Assembly: GCA_013697955.1 (NCBI GenBank)
Contig: JACCVV010000041.1
Location: 1 to 64,000 of the forward strand
Source of the DNA: Tatlockia sp.
GTDB lineage: Bacteria > Pseudomonadota > Gammaproteobacteria > Legionellales > Legionellaceae
Direction: 5' to 3'
DNA: 64,000 nt
In this document: piece by piece, positions 1 through 9,984 of the stretch
How the letters are laid out: each line of letters starts with the position of its first letter
How positions within the stretch are numbered: the first letter of the stretch is position 1
The notes under the pieces: generated by a model
Told to the model about the DNA's origin: nothing
The model's database searches: none
Seen by the model: only the letters and a program-made list of their open reading frames with translations
Position numbers and translations under genes: made by a program

Positions 1-340
<340 letters not shown>

Positions 341-457
341 ATTCCTGTGCTAGTCTAAACTAGCGTCTTTACTACATTCTTTCTCAAGCACTCTAATCTC
401 TAAAGCGCCCACACAGTTTGTCTTCTCTATTCTTAATGAACTCAGCCCCGTAGGCGT

Positions 458-492
458 GCTGCGTATTCTACTCATCCCAGCTCCCTTGTCAA
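458..492 (-). promoter_or_regulatory. rRNA operon promoter
   Basis: Read on the minus strand there is a TTGACA -35 (487-492), a 16-bp spacer and a TAGAAT -10 (465-470), followed by a GC-rich stretch (CGCAGCACGCC) like the discriminator of stringently controlled rRNA promoters. The start would be near 458, leaving a leader of about 118 nt before the 16S gene. The promoter sits just beyond the tyrS stop codon with no obvious terminator between them. Confidence 0.8.
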
Positions 493-521
493 ACACTTTA
501 TGCCATTTTTAATAATTATTT

Positions 522-1727
522 TCAATGTGCTTTGATTAAACGCACTTTGGCAATTCTTCGTTTTCCAACTTGGATTATGTATGTAGGTCCTGCATGAAGT
601 ACTACTGAAGTATCACTAACACGCTCACCATCAATTTTAATTGCTCCCTGCCTTATTAACCTAATAGACTCTGACGTGGTTTTTGTCAAGTCAATCTGCT
701 TAATTAGATGCACTAACTGTATAGATTCGTGACAATTAATAATTTGTTCAGTTAAATCTTCTGGAATTGCTCCTTTTTGGAAGCGATCGATAAAAGCTTG
801 ATTGGCTATTTCAGCTTGGTCTTTATCATGGAAACGGGTGATTATTTCTTTGGCAAAATCTATTTTTATATCTCTTGGATTCTGGCCTTCTGCAACAGCT
901 TTTTTCATCGCTAAAATTTGCTCTCTCGATTTAAAGCTTAATAGATCTATATAGCGCCACATTAACTCATCAGAGATAGACATTAGTTTGCCAAACATAG
1001 AATCAGGGGATTCATTAATTCCCACATAATTATTAAGAGATTTCGACATCTTCTTAACCCCATCGAGTCCTTCTATTAAAGGAGTCATCATCACAACTTG
1101 CGGTTCGTTCCCGTAATGTTTTTGTAGCTCTCGCCCCATTAGAAGATTAAATTTCTGGTCAGTACCACCAATTTCAACATCAGCTTTTAATACAACTGAG
1201 TCATAGCCTTGCACTAAGGGATATAGGAATTCATGAATTGCTATGGGCTGCCCTGAATTATAGCGTTTATTGAAATCATCTCTTTCAAGCATTCTTGCTA
1301 CCGTATGGGTTGAAGCCAATCGTATTAAATCAGCCGAACTCATAGGCCCCATCCACTCCGAATTAAATGATATTTTTGTTCGTTCAGGATCAAGAATTTT
1401 AAAAACCTGTTGTTGATAGGTTTTAGAATTTTCCGCAACCTGCTCTTGGGTAAGTGGCATTCTAGTAACATTTTTTCCTGTTGGATCACCAATCATTGCG
1501 GTAAAATCACCAATTAAAAAAATTATTTGGTGTCCAAACTGTTGAAATTGTCGAAGTTTATTAAGAAGTACTGTATGACCTAAATGTAGATCTGGAGCAG
1601 TAGGATCAAACCCTGCTTTTATAATTAATGGCTTATCTTTGAGCAATTTTTTTTCTAAACCCTCTTCGGGGAGTATTTCTTCGCAACCACGTTGCAATTC
1701 CTCGCACACTGAATCTTCAATTATCAT
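522..1727 (-). CDS. tyrS: tyrosyl-tRNA synthetase
   Basis: Cytoplasmic class I aminoacyl-tRNA synthetase that charges tRNA-Tyr. The 401-aa protein has the HIGH-type motif HLGHT at 48-52, the KMSKS motif at 226-230 and a C-terminal S4-like RNA-binding domain from about 335. Length and motif spacing fit the TyrRS branch (about 400 aa), with no sign of damage. The ATG is followed directly by IIEDSV and lies about 320 bp from the divergent peptidase gene. Its 3' end abuts the rRNA promoter, so tyrS transcripts could run into the rRNA operon. Confidence 0.97.
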   Translation of the reverse strand: MIIEDSVCEELQRGCEEILPEEGLEKKLLKDKPLIIKAGFDPTAPDLHLGHTVLLNKLRQFQQFGHQIIFLIGDFTAMIGDPTGKNVTRMPLTQEQVAENSKTYQQQVFKILDPERTKISFNSEWMGPMSSADLIRLASTHTVARMLERDDFNKRYNSGQPIAIHEFLYPLVQGYDSVVLKADVEIGGTDQKFNLLMGRELQKHYGNEPQVVMMTPLIEGLDGVKKMSKSLNNYVGINESPDSMFGKLMSISDELMWRYIDLLSFKSREQILAMKKAVAEGQNPRDIKIDFAKEIITRFHDKDQAEIANQAFIDRFQKGAIPEDLTEQIINCHESIQLVHLIKQIDLTKTTSESIRLIRQGAIKIDGERVSDTSVVLHAGPTYIIQVGKRRIAKVRLIKAH

Positions 1728-2050
1728 AACAACAAAACCTTATCTTTAATGATTGACCTAACATCTGACTGCGAGTATCTTAGCCCGGTTGCTCTGTTCT
1801 CGCTAGAGAATAGTCGATTTTATAGGAATTTTATGAACAGTCTCATTCTATATTCGATCAAGATATTTCAGTAAAAAATTGGTAAACTTTCTTATATTAT
1901 TGAGATTTGGCCAAGATGGTTCAATCAAAGGATTGAATTTAGTAGTCAGGGCTTAAAGATAACTGTAATAATAAGTACTAGTTAAGCGAGTAGAATTGAT
2001 GACCTCCGAGATATATAAATCATCTTAGGTGGCAGTAGTAAAGGCGAAAC
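1728..2050. other. divergent intergenic region
   Basis: A 323-bp AT-rich spacer separates tyrS (minus) from the MepM-like gene (plus) and must hold promoters for both. A plausible ribosome-binding site (AAGGCGA) precedes the ATG at 2051. I see no open reading frame of credible length, no hairpin with a T-run and no RNA gene. No clean sigma-70 pair could be assigned with confidence. Confidence 0.5.
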
Positions 2051-3559
2051 ATGGATCAACGACCCAATGTCTCAATAAAAAATTCAAATAAGCCATCTAA
2101 ATTAATGGTTTTAATTGCTTTGGCTATCGCAATTGTCTTGCCTTTCATTCTAGTGAAGTTATTTCCACATAAGCAGAAAGCAAATTATGAAATTGCTCAA
2201 AATTTTTCATCAGAATCGCATATAGAACAACAAATTGCTTCCCCCGTAGATAGCAAACCAGGTTCTCAAACCATTCCAATCTCAGATTCTGCGAAGCGAG
2301 CGGCCATTACCGTAGCCCAGGTGAAAGCTAATGATTCATCCAGTTTAAAACTTGATTTAACTAGTGCAAAATCACTTTCTGCAGCACTTAAGACAGTCCA
2401 AGAAGCTCCTCATTCGCCGACTAAAGCTGCATCAGAGGACGTAAATGTACATAAAACGTTATTAACACGCAGAAATGATTCCTTATCTGCCGTATTTAGC
2501 CGTATTGGCTTAGATCGTCAGCTTTTGCAGACTATTCTTCGTGAAAATCCTCGAATTAAGTCGTTAACCCGCTTACGACCAAATGAACAATTACAATACC
2601 AATTAAAAAACAAAATTCTCGAAAAAATGACTATTCCTTATACTGCTACGCAATCTCTCGTGGTTTATCGGGAAGGCCAGCATTACAAAAGTAGAATTAA
2701 TCCTTATAAGATTACTACTTCGAATCAATATATTACTGCAACGGTTCGAGGTTCTTTGTATACCACTGCTAAACGACATAACATTCCCTATAAACTAATT
2801 CAACAAATGACTGAGATTTTTGCTTGGGATATCAATTTTGCGAAAGACGTGCGGGCAAATGATCAATTTACAATTATATATAAGAGTACTTACGCTAATG
2901 ACAAGTTAATTGGAACTGGGGAGGTAGTCGCTGTAAATTACAAAACTCGCGAAAAAACCTACCAAGCAGTTTTACATAAAAGTCGCTCAGGCCATTCAGA
3001 TTATTACAGTCCAACCGGTTCAAGCTTAAAAAATGCCTTTAATCGTTATCCTATTCGTTTTAGCCATATCAGTTCGACTTTTAGCCTAGGTCGCAATCAC
3101 CCGATACTTCACTATAAAAGACCACATCATGGCATTGATTTAGCAGCGCCTATAGGCACGCCAATTCTCGCTACTGGAGATGGGCGGATTGAAATCATTG
3201 GCCGTCAAAGTGGTTATGGCAACATGATAAAAATAAAACATAATAGTATTTACAGTACTATATATGGACATATGTTAAAATTTCAAAAGGGAATTTATAA
3301 GGGTGCTTTCGTCAAACGCGGTCAAGTAATCGGCTATGTTGGGCAAACGGGCTTAGCTACAGGCCCTCATTGTCATTATGAATTTCATATTAAACACCAA
3401 CCTAAAAACCCTACCACAGTGAATTTGCCAAGAGGAGACTCTGTACCCGCGCGTGAAATGGCGAGCTTTAAAGCTAGTACTAATAATCTATTAGCTTTAC
3501 TTAAATCCTATGAAACAGGTCGATTTGCCAAGGCCAGTAAAAACAGTAAGACAGGTTAA
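2051..3559 (+). CDS. MepM-like M23 murein endopeptidase
   Basis: A membrane-anchored peptidoglycan hydrolase, predicted to cut peptide cross-links in the periplasm. Of 502 aa, residues 18-37 form one N-terminal membrane anchor, 130-270 resemble the OapA/LysM-like region found in E. coli MepM, and 340-460 form the LytM (M23) domain. The zinc motif H359-x3-D363 (HHGID) and the HxH pair H440-C-H442 are intact, with YGH407 between them, so it should be active. MepM of E. coli is 440 aa, so this one has a longer linker (40-130). It is divergent from tyrS and appears monocistronic. Confidence 0.9.
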   Translation: MDQRPNVSIKNSNKPSKLMVLIALAIAIVLPFILVKLFPHKQKANYEIAQNFSSESHIEQQIASPVDSKPGSQTIPISDSAKRAAITVAQVKANDSSSLKLDLTSAKSLSAALKTVQEAPHSPTKAASEDVNVHKTLLTRRNDSLSAVFSRIGLDRQLLQTILRENPRIKSLTRLRPNEQLQYQLKNKILEKMTIPYTATQSLVVYREGQHYKSRINPYKITTSNQYITATVRGSLYTTAKRHNIPYKLIQQMTEIFAWDINFAKDVRANDQFTIIYKSTYANDKLIGTGEVVAVNYKTREKTYQAVLHKSRSGHSDYYSPTGSSLKNAFNRYPIRFSHISSTFSLGRNHPILHYKRPHHGIDLAAPIGTPILATGDGRIEIIGRQSGYGNMIKIKHNSIYSTIYGHMLKFQKGIYKGAFVKRGQVIGYVGQTGLATGPHCHYEFHIKHQPKNPTTVNLPRGDSVPAREMASFKASTNNLLALLKSYETGRFAKASKNSKTG

Positions 3560-3600
3560 TAGATTAGTATTACTTTAATCATATTAATTTTAGTAATTAA

Positions 3601-3832
3601 AATCTTATAGTTGTAAACTGCTGAAATGCATTATCTAACTAGCAAAGATAGAATAAAAGTGATTTTGCCGGTTATTTAACCTACTCAAATAGAAAGCCAT
3701 CAAATCATTATACTTGAATCTGAAAGTGGTAAACTGGTGAAATTAATTATCAACAATCAAAAAAATAGAATAAATCTGATTTTTCCGCTTACTTAAGCTA
3801 CGCAAATAGATATCGACAAATCATTACACTTG
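3601..3832. repeat. degenerate tandem repeat, 2 x 116 bp
   Basis: Two diverged copies lie head to tail, 3601-3716 and 3717-3832, with the same 116-bp period at both ends. Both begin AATCT, share TAAACTG, ATAGAATAAA and AAATCATTA blocks and end CACTTG/TACTTG. The second copy includes the last 12 codons of spmB (3798-3832); the first contains a decayed copy of the same codons. This looks like an old tandem duplication of the spmB 3' end plus downstream DNA. Confidence 0.75.
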
Positions 3833-4331
3833 CGATAACACCAGTAAAATCTGCAAGCAACCCAGCAGGTATAGCATGCCTTGTACGTTTGATTCCTACT
3901 GCACCAAAGTAAATTGCAATAACATAGAAAGTAGTTTCTGTACTACCCATCATAGTGGCTGCTGTTTTAGCAATGAGAGAATTACCCCCATATTGGTGAA
4001 TTAGTTCAGCCATAACTCCCGTTGAGGCAGAACCAGAAAAAGGCCTTATCAAAGCCAGAGGCAAAAGCTCAGTTGGCATTCCTAATATGGACAAAACTGG
4101 CGCTAGAATAGTCTGCATAAGTTCAAAAAATCCTGATGCACGTAGCATTCCAATTCCAACTAACATAGCTATTAAATAAGGGATTATAGTTATCGAGGTT
4201 TCAAAACCCTGCTTAGCTCCCGTTACAAAGGCATCAAAGACATTAATTTTCTTCAAGGCCCCATAAAAAGGAATGCCTACAATGAATGAGAGAAAAACCA
4301 AATTTGAAAATTGATTAGCAAAATTACTCAT
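3798..4331 (-). CDS. spmB: SpmB-family nucleoside-recognition (Gate) membrane protein
   Basis: A polytopic inner-membrane protein of 177 aa with a Gate/nucleoside-recognition type domain. In Bacillus SpmA and SpmB are needed for spore core dehydration; in non-sporulating Gram-negatives the pair is common and its substrate is unknown. It has about four or five hydrophobic segments and a conserved-looking stretch with G-S-A-S-T-G-V near 100. Its ATG overlaps the 3' end of spmA (AATGAGTAA), a sign of coupled translation. Its last codons lie inside a 116-bp tandem repeat, so the C-terminus may have been remodelled. Confidence 0.85.
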   Translation of the reverse strand: MSNFANQFSNLVFLSFIVGIPFYGALKKINVFDAFVTGAKQGFETSITIIPYLIAMLVGIGMLRASGFFELMQTILAPVLSILGMPTELLPLALIRPFSGSASTGVMAELIHQYGGNSLIAKTAATMMGSTETTFYVIAIYFGAVGIKRTRHAIPAGLLADFTGVIASVMICRYLFA

Positions 4332-4932
4332 TGGCCGGAGCCCCTTTTATGCGATAAGCAGGTAACTTTGCTAATTGTTTTACTGCAATAATCGCAACTG
4401 TAGTCGATATTGAGGTCGCAACCAAGGCAGAGAAAATTACAGAACTGGGATGTAAGCTGCCATTTGCTGCCAAAAATGCAATTGCAGTCGCGGGAATCAA
4501 TTGAACGCTAGAGGTATTAATAGCTAAAAAAATACACATCGCATTGCTGGCTTCGTCAGCATGTTTATTTAAACGTTGAAGTTCTTTCATGGCTTGCAAG
4601 CCAAAAGGCGTAGCAGCGTTGGCAAGCCCCAACATATTAGCGGCAATGTTAAGAACCATAGCGCCCATTGCTGGATCATCGACAGGAACTTCGGGGAATA
4701 GCCTGTGCATAACCGGACGTAAAAAGCGAGCAATGCGATTAATGAGCCCGGATTCAGACGCGATGGCCATAATTCCCAGCCACAAAGCCATGATACCTGC
4801 TAAACCCAGAGCTAGCTCAAATCCAAGTTTCGCAGATTCGGTTACCGATTGGACAACCTGATCAAGCCGGCCTTGAATCAATCCCACAACTAGCGAAATA
4901 AAAATCATTCCTAGCCAAATTGCATTTAGCAT
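4324..4932 (-). CDS. spmA: SpmA-family nucleoside-recognition (Gate) membrane protein
   Basis: A 202-aa inner-membrane protein, first gene of a two-gene operon with spmB. It has four to five hydrophobic segments and the family-typical region N-I-A-A-N-M-L-G-L-A-N-A-A-T-P-F-G near 95-112. The start ATG is preceded by CGAGGT at a good distance. The two halves of the Gate domain are encoded separately here, as in Bacillus, rather than fused. The physiological role is not known; transport of a small solute is inferred from the fold only. Confidence 0.85.
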   Translation of the reverse strand: MLNAIWLGMIFISLVVGLIQGRLDQVVQSVTESAKLGFELALGLAGIMALWLGIMAIASESGLINRIARFLRPVMHRLFPEVPVDDPAMGAMVLNIAANMLGLANAATPFGLQAMKELQRLNKHADEASNAMCIFLAINTSSVQLIPATAIAFLAANGSLHPSSVIFSALVATSISTTVAIIAVKQLAKLPAYRIKGAPANE

Positions 4933-4991
4933 GTATACCTCGGAACCCTGATAAATTAATATGTGTAAATATTATAATTAGAGGAAGTCTT

Positions 4992-5975
4992 ATGTGGCTA
5001 GTTTATATTAGGAAACCATTAATGTGGATTGCTTTTCCCTCATTTCTTTTTTTATTATCCCCTTTGTATGCCTCAGACCCTAATATTCAAACAATTTATG
5101 AGGATCTTAATAAATCTCACCCTACAACAACTATGGCAAACAGGCTTGATTTTATTAGCGCTAAATTTTTAGGCAAACCTTACAGTTTAGGGGCTCTTGG
5201 GGAAGGTCCCGATGCGCATTTTGACCAAAAACCCCGATACCGTCTAGATGCTTTTGATTGTGATACATTTGTGACTACTGTCCTTGCCTTGGCCTTGGCA
5301 ATAGATGATCAAAGTTTTGAGCAATGCATTAGCAAGATTCGCTACAAAGAAGGAAAGGTCGACTTTTTAACCCGAAATCATTTTATATCAGCAGACTGGA
5401 ATCCTAATAATCAGAATCAGAAATTTATTAAGGACATCACTAAATCAATCAAAGATCAGAAAGACCGCCCAGTAGCTCAAATTGCTGTCGCTTTAATTGA
5501 TAAACCATCTTGGTACCAGCATTTCTCCCTCAATATTATTCGTCTTAATTCGGCGGATAAAAATGAACAGATGAAGAAACTAGATGAATTGAAATTAGCG
5601 GGTTCAAAATTAGAAAAAATAGAGGCTGAAATTCCATATGTACCTTTGACTGCATTATTTAATGCTAAAGGAAAACCAGATGATTTTCTGTTTAGGCAAA
5701 TACCCCATGGCGCCATTATTGAGATTGTTCGTCCTAACTGGAATTTAAAGAATTCCATCGGTACCAATCTCAATGTCTCTCATCTTGGCTTTGCATTTTG
5801 GAAAGAAGGAATCCTCTTATTTAGACAAGCTTCTTCGCAATTGGGCAAGGTAGTAGAAGTTCCTTTAATTGATTACCTTAAAGACAGCTTAAAAAGCCCA
5901 ACCATTAAAGGAATCAATATTGAAGTCGTGGTACCCAAAGCGCCTTCAAATGAACTCTGCTCCACTTCGGACTAG
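4992..5975 (+). CDS. DUF1460 family secreted amidase-like protein
   Basis: A predicted exported protein (327 aa) of the DUF1460 family, whose solved members have an NlpC/P60-like papain fold related to N-acetylmuramoyl-L-alanine amidases. The ATG at 4992 is chosen because GAGGAAG lies 6-7 bases upstream and it opens directly into a signal peptide (residues 1-26, ending YAS); an upstream in-frame ATG at 4920 would add 24 residues without such a site. The probable catalytic Cys is C90 in AFDCDTF; a histidine further on would be its partner. The stop codon overlaps that of kup in a CTAG palindrome. Confidence 0.72.
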   Translation: MWLVYIRKPLMWIAFPSFLFLLSPLYASDPNIQTIYEDLNKSHPTTTMANRLDFISAKFLGKPYSLGALGEGPDAHFDQKPRYRLDAFDCDTFVTTVLALALAIDDQSFEQCISKIRYKEGKVDFLTRNHFISADWNPNNQNQKFIKDITKSIKDQKDRPVAQIAVALIDKPSWYQHFSLNIIRLNSADKNEQMKKLDELKLAGSKLEKIEAEIPYVPLTALFNAKGKPDDFLFRQIPHGAIIEIVRPNWNLKNSIGTNLNVSHLGFAFWKEGILLFRQASSQLGKVVEVPLIDYLKDSLKSPTIKGINIEVVVPKAPSNELCSTSD

Positions 5976-7852
5976 ATGATACAATAAGTGCCAATTGCAA
6001 TTGTACGATTATAAGGCAATTGGTAAAACTCTATGTTCAAATTGGCTGAATAATTGCGCATTAAAAAAGCAAAAAGTTTCTCTTGTCCATGAAAAAGTAG
6101 GGTTTTCTTTTTCTTTGAGGCAATGACATTCGGTACTTCTACCATATAGGTGGTTAAATCAACACGAACAGGGAAAGGAAGCAAGCCTTTTTCTACCGCC
6201 CTCGCAAGCGCTTTTGGTACAGAAATATTATCCATAAAACCATAAAAAAGAATCATTTCACAAACGCGATTATCTATTTGATTAATTTTTATTCTTTTAT
6301 TTGGATCAACATGAGGTTTGTTACCCACCGTAAAACTTATAATTAGAATTTTTTCAGGAACCGCATGGCTAAGTTTTACAAATCGAAGGAATGATCCTCC
6401 GCTGGTATCGTAGGTATCCGTAATGAAAATAGTAGTAATGCCTATTAATTGTTTCAATTTTGGTGAATCCAATTCGTTTATGATCGCTGAAACCTCATTT
6501 TTTTGAAGATAAATATCTTTCTTTAAATACTGTAGTCCGCGGTTCCAGGTATACATTATAAAGCTTATAAGAAGTGCAAAGCATACAGGCACCCAGCCAC
6601 CAGTTATGAATTTATGGGAGTTCGCACCTAAGAAAGCCAAATCTATTGTCAGGAGAGGAACAAAAACCAAAAAGATACGCCATAATGACCATCCCCAAAC
6701 TTGACGAGCCGCATAAGACACAATGGTGGTAACCATCAGCATGTCCAAGTTAACAGCAATTCCATAAGCATGTGTCAAATTACTTGAACTTTTAAACGTT
6801 ATTACAAGCACTAAAGTACCAATGAGCAATAAAAGGTTCATTTGGGGGATATAGATTTGGCCTATATATTCTTTAGATGTTTGTATTATTGGAATACGAG
6901 GGCATAGACCCAATAAAATAGCTTGTTTCGTCAAAGAAAAAGTAGCCGAAATAACTGCTTGTGACGCAATAATGGTTGCCATTGTTGAAAGAATTAGCAA
7001 TGGAATGAAGAACCAACTAGGAGCCATCAGATAAAAGGGGTTTTCTATGGACTGAGGATGAAAAAGTAAATGAGCCCCCTGTCCAAAATAATTGAGTATT
7101 AGAGAGGGCAGAGCAATTAAAAACCAACTATATCGAATTGGATTTTTTCCAAAATGGCCTATATCTGCATAAAGCGCCTCGCCACCTGTGACTACAAGAA
7201 ATACACCGCCTAATATAAGATATCCCTTTAACCCATGAGTAAATAAATATTCCAAACCATAGTAAGGGTTTATTGCTGCTAAAACCTCGGGATGCTTGAT
7301 TATTTCTTTAATTCCCAAAGCGCCTATGGTTATAAACCATATTAATAAAAGTGGGCCAAAGGTCGCGCCAATTCTTCCAGTTCCGAAGGATTGCATAAAA
7401 AATAAGGCAAAAAGGATAATACAAGACAGAGGAACAATCGCCTCATCTAATTCAGGCGAAATTAATTTTAATCCTTCAATCGCACTTGTGACTGAAATTG
7501 CTGGGGTTAACATTGCGTCACCTAGCAAAAGGCCTGCACTAAAAATAGCCAACATATAAAAAAGGCGTTCATGTTTAGTAGCTTTTTGCTTTAGTAAAGC
7601 CAATAAAGCTAAGGCGCCACCTTCACCTTCATTATCCGCACGAAAGATAATCACTAAGTACTTTATTGAAATAACTATGATTAGCGACCAAAAAATTAAA
7701 GACAATACGCCAAAAATATCGGTTCTATTAAGCGGGAATAGACCTAGGGATTCGCGCAATGCATAGAGTGGACTAGTACCAATATCGCCAAAGACAACAC
7801 CTAGCGCACCAAGAGATAAGGCAAATGGGATTTTCTTCTGGCTTTTATTCAA
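5972..7852 (-). CDS. kup: KUP-type potassium uptake protein
   Basis: Inner-membrane potassium importer, probably proton-coupled, of the KUP/HAK/KT family. The 626 aa match the 622 of E. coli Kup. The N-terminal family signature G-x-V-F-G-D-I-G-T-S-P-L-Y is present at about 19-31, followed by about 12 hydrophobic segments to about 450 and a cytoplasmic C-terminal domain. The start appears to be TTG at 7852, with GGAAG upstream and no ATG nearby. Legionella genomes usually carry several kup copies, so this may be one paralogue. It converges on the DUF1460 gene with shared stop bases. Confidence 0.95.
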   Translation of the reverse strand: MNKSQKKIPFALSLGALGVVFGDIGTSPLYALRESLGLFPLNRTDIFGVLSLIFWSLIIVISIKYLVIIFRADNEGEGGALALLALLKQKATKHERLFYMLAIFSAGLLLGDAMLTPAISVTSAIEGLKLISPELDEAIVPLSCIILFALFFMQSFGTGRIGATFGPLLLIWFITIGALGIKEIIKHPEVLAAINPYYGLEYLFTHGLKGYLILGGVFLVVTGGEALYADIGHFGKNPIRYSWFLIALPSLILNYFGQGAHLLFHPQSIENPFYLMAPSWFFIPLLILSTMATIIASQAVISATFSLTKQAILLGLCPRIPIIQTSKEYIGQIYIPQMNLLLLIGTLVLVITFKSSSNLTHAYGIAVNLDMLMVTTIVSYAARQVWGWSLWRIFLVFVPLLTIDLAFLGANSHKFITGGWVPVCFALLISFIMYTWNRGLQYLKKDIYLQKNEVSAIINELDSPKLKQLIGITTIFITDTYDTSGGSFLRFVKLSHAVPEKILIISFTVGNKPHVDPNKRIKINQIDNRVCEMILFYGFMDNISVPKALARAVEKGLLPFPVRVDLTTYMVEVPNVIASKKKKTLLFHGQEKLFAFLMRNYSANLNIEFYQLPYNRTIAIGTYCII

Positions 7853-8018
7853 AAATCACTTCCGTTTAATTTAAAGATAAAAATACTATAGCTAATCCGC
7901 AGCTAATTGAATAGAATTTGGGCAAATTTGATTCAACATAGTCGATCTTGAACCTGTTGATTGCGTAAAAACTAAGGATGCTTAATAATGGAAAAATTCA
8001 TTAGTAAAAGGAGTGGGA

Positions 8019-8711
8019 ATGGCAGGCAAGAGTTCTCTTGTACACTTAGCCTTTATCAGCTTATTGTCTCTCAGTTTAAGTGGTTGCTTCCGCCCACCTT
8101 ATAATAATTTCAAACCTTATCACCGTGCCAATGACACGTCTGTACCAGGTATTGCAGTTGGAGCTGCTGCTACTATTGCAGCTGGGGGCGCTCCAATTTT
8201 GGCAGGTGCAGCTCTTGGCGGCGCTGTTGGCGCTTCAGTTGGACTTTACAAAGACTCTAAGCCAAGGTTAATTAGAGAATTAAAAAAACTGGATATTCAA
8301 TATATAGAATATGGTGACACGGTAACCTTTGTTGTACCTACCGATAAGTATTTTATGTTTGAAAGCGCTCGTTTCAATGAGCTTTGCTTCCCTGGACTTT
8401 CCGATCTTATTAAATTGATAAAAACCTTTCCTATATGTTGTCGAATTTATGTTGCAGGATTTACCGATAACGTCGGCTCACGATATAGCAAAAGGATGTT
8501 AACCCAAGCTCGAGCGGAAAGAATGGTTGCTTTTTTATGGGCAAATGATATACCTTCCCAGCGTTTGGTGGCTGAGGGTTATGGGGATAAACACCCCGTT
8601 GGCGATAATCGTTTAATACATGGCAGTGCTTTTAACCGTCGTCTTGAAATTCAAGTATTCAAGAATTGTTCAGCACCGGTGTCGTCGCCTTATTTGGCTC
8701 CTATGAAATAG
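8019..8711 (+). CDS. OmpA-family peptidoglycan-binding lipoprotein
   Basis: An outer-membrane lipoprotein of 230 aa. The signal peptide ends in the lipobox LSGC, with Cys23 as the lipidated residue. Then come a short linker, a glycine/alanine-rich hydrophobic segment (about 45-75, a glycine-zipper type region) and an OmpA-like domain (about 110-220) with the usual G-F-T-D-N and R-A-x-R-M-V elements that bind peptidoglycan. The ATG at 8019 fits the AAAAGGAG site better than GTG at 8013. It lies 17 bp upstream of a permease and may share its transcript. It resembles the architecture of IcmN/DotK, but no dot/icm neighbours are present, so I do not assign that name. Confidence 0.85.
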   Translation: MAGKSSLVHLAFISLLSLSLSGCFRPPYNNFKPYHRANDTSVPGIAVGAAATIAAGGAPILAGAALGGAVGASVGLYKDSKPRLIRELKKLDIQYIEYGDTVTFVVPTDKYFMFESARFNELCFPGLSDLIKLIKTFPICCRIYVAGFTDNVGSRYSKRMLTQARAERMVAFLWANDIPSQRLVAEGYGDKHPVGDNRLIHGSAFNRRLEIQVFKNCSAPVSSPYLAPMK

Positions 8712-8728
8712 TGTTTTGAGTCCTTAAA

Positions 8729-9931
8729 ATGAAATCCAGATTTATTGGCGGTATTCTTCTAATTGTAGGCACGTCTATTGGTGGAGGAATGCTTGCCCTT
8801 CCTGCAGCGAATGCTGCAATAGGTTTTTGGCAATCTTCGCTTTTTTTATTGCTTTGTTGGGCAATAATGACTCTTGGAGCATTTTTTATTCTGGAAGCGA
8901 ATCTTTATCTGCCCCCTGGTAGACATATGATATCCATGGCCGCTGCAACCCTCGGCACACCTGGCTTACTTGCTGCTTGGTTAAGTTATTTATTTTTACT
9001 CTATACCTTACTATCGGCTTACATTTCCGGTGGAGCTGATGTTTTCGGCAGCTTATTTGCCAAAATCGGAATCACACTCTCTGAATGGCAAGCGTCTTTG
9101 CTGTTTACTATTTTATTCGGACTTATAGTCTATGGCGGCATTCGCCGGGTCGATTTGTTTAATCGAGGTCTAATGTTCGGTAAACTGGGCATTTATTTTC
9201 TATTAGTATTGTTAATAGCTCCATATGTGAAAGTTGACTATTTTAGTGATGGAAATTATCAATATATTACTGGCTCAGTGATGCTTTTAATTGCTTCCTT
9301 TGGTTTTGCCATCATCGTTCCTAATTTACGCGATTATTTTAATGATGATATTAAAGTATTGAAGAGAGTAATGTTGATTGGCTCTTTGATCCCTTTATTC
9401 TGTTATATAGCTTGGGATGCTGTAATTATAGGCACGTTACCTGCCGACGGTGAAAACGGATTAACAGCTTTAATGAAATCTGAGCATACCACTTCCGCAT
9501 TGGCAGCCTCACTTTCCCACACAGTTCAATCTCCGATTATCAGTACATTGTTTAATTTCTTTACTTCAATTTGCATGCTCACCGCTTTTCTGGGTGTTGC
9601 ACTATGTTTGATAAGCTTTTTGGCAGACGGGCTCAAGATAGAGCAAAAGGGTAAGCATGGTTTTCTACTATTTCTTTTAACTTTCTTACCACCCCTCTTA
9701 GTTGTTCTTTATTATCCAGGAGCCTACATCCATTCTTTAAATTATGCAGGAATTTTTTGTGTTATCTTATTACTACTGTTACCCGCTTTGATGACTGTGT
9801 ATGGAAGAGCCAAGTTCTTGCCTTCATATAAAGTACCTGGCGGGTTTTTTTCACAAGGACTTGTTATTGTTTTTTCAATTCTTTTGCTCTTCAATACCCT
9901 TTGGCAGTTATTAGGCAAGGCATTGACATAA
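8729..9931 (+). CDS. aromatic amino-acid permease (TyrP/HAAAP family), copy 1
   Basis: A 400-aa inner-membrane symporter of the hydroxy/aromatic amino acid permease family, predicted to import tyrosine or tryptophan with protons. The N-terminal motif G-T-S-I-G-G-G-M-L-A-L-P (about 14-25) is typical, followed by about eleven hydrophobic segments. It is closely related to the next gene and the two probably arose by tandem duplication. Aromatic amino acids are carbon and energy sources for Legionella, which fits duplicated importers. Substrate specificity cannot be read from the sequence. Confidence 0.9.
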   Translation: MKSRFIGGILLIVGTSIGGGMLALPAANAAIGFWQSSLFLLLCWAIMTLGAFFILEANLYLPPGRHMISMAAATLGTPGLLAAWLSYLFLLYTLLSAYISGGADVFGSLFAKIGITLSEWQASLLFTILFGLIVYGGIRRVDLFNRGLMFGKLGIYFLLVLLIAPYVKVDYFSDGNYQYITGSVMLLIASFGFAIIVPNLRDYFNDDIKVLKRVMLIGSLIPLFCYIAWDAVIIGTLPADGENGLTALMKSEHTTSALAASLSHTVQSPIISTLFNFFTSICMLTAFLGVALCLISFLADGLKIEQKGKHGFLLFLLTFLPPLLVVLYYPGAYIHSLNYAGIFCVILLLLLPALMTVYGRAKFLPSYKVPGGFFSQGLVIVFSILLLFNTLWQLLGKALT

Positions 9932-9984
9932 AAAGCTAATTTAATTATCATAATGTTTTAATTTTAACCAATTAGGATTACACT

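Noticed and set aside
8019-8711. IcmN/DotK of the Dot/Icm system
   Set aside because: The lipoprotein plus OmpA-domain plan is similar, but no icm/dot genes lie nearby and the flanking permeases do not fit that locus.
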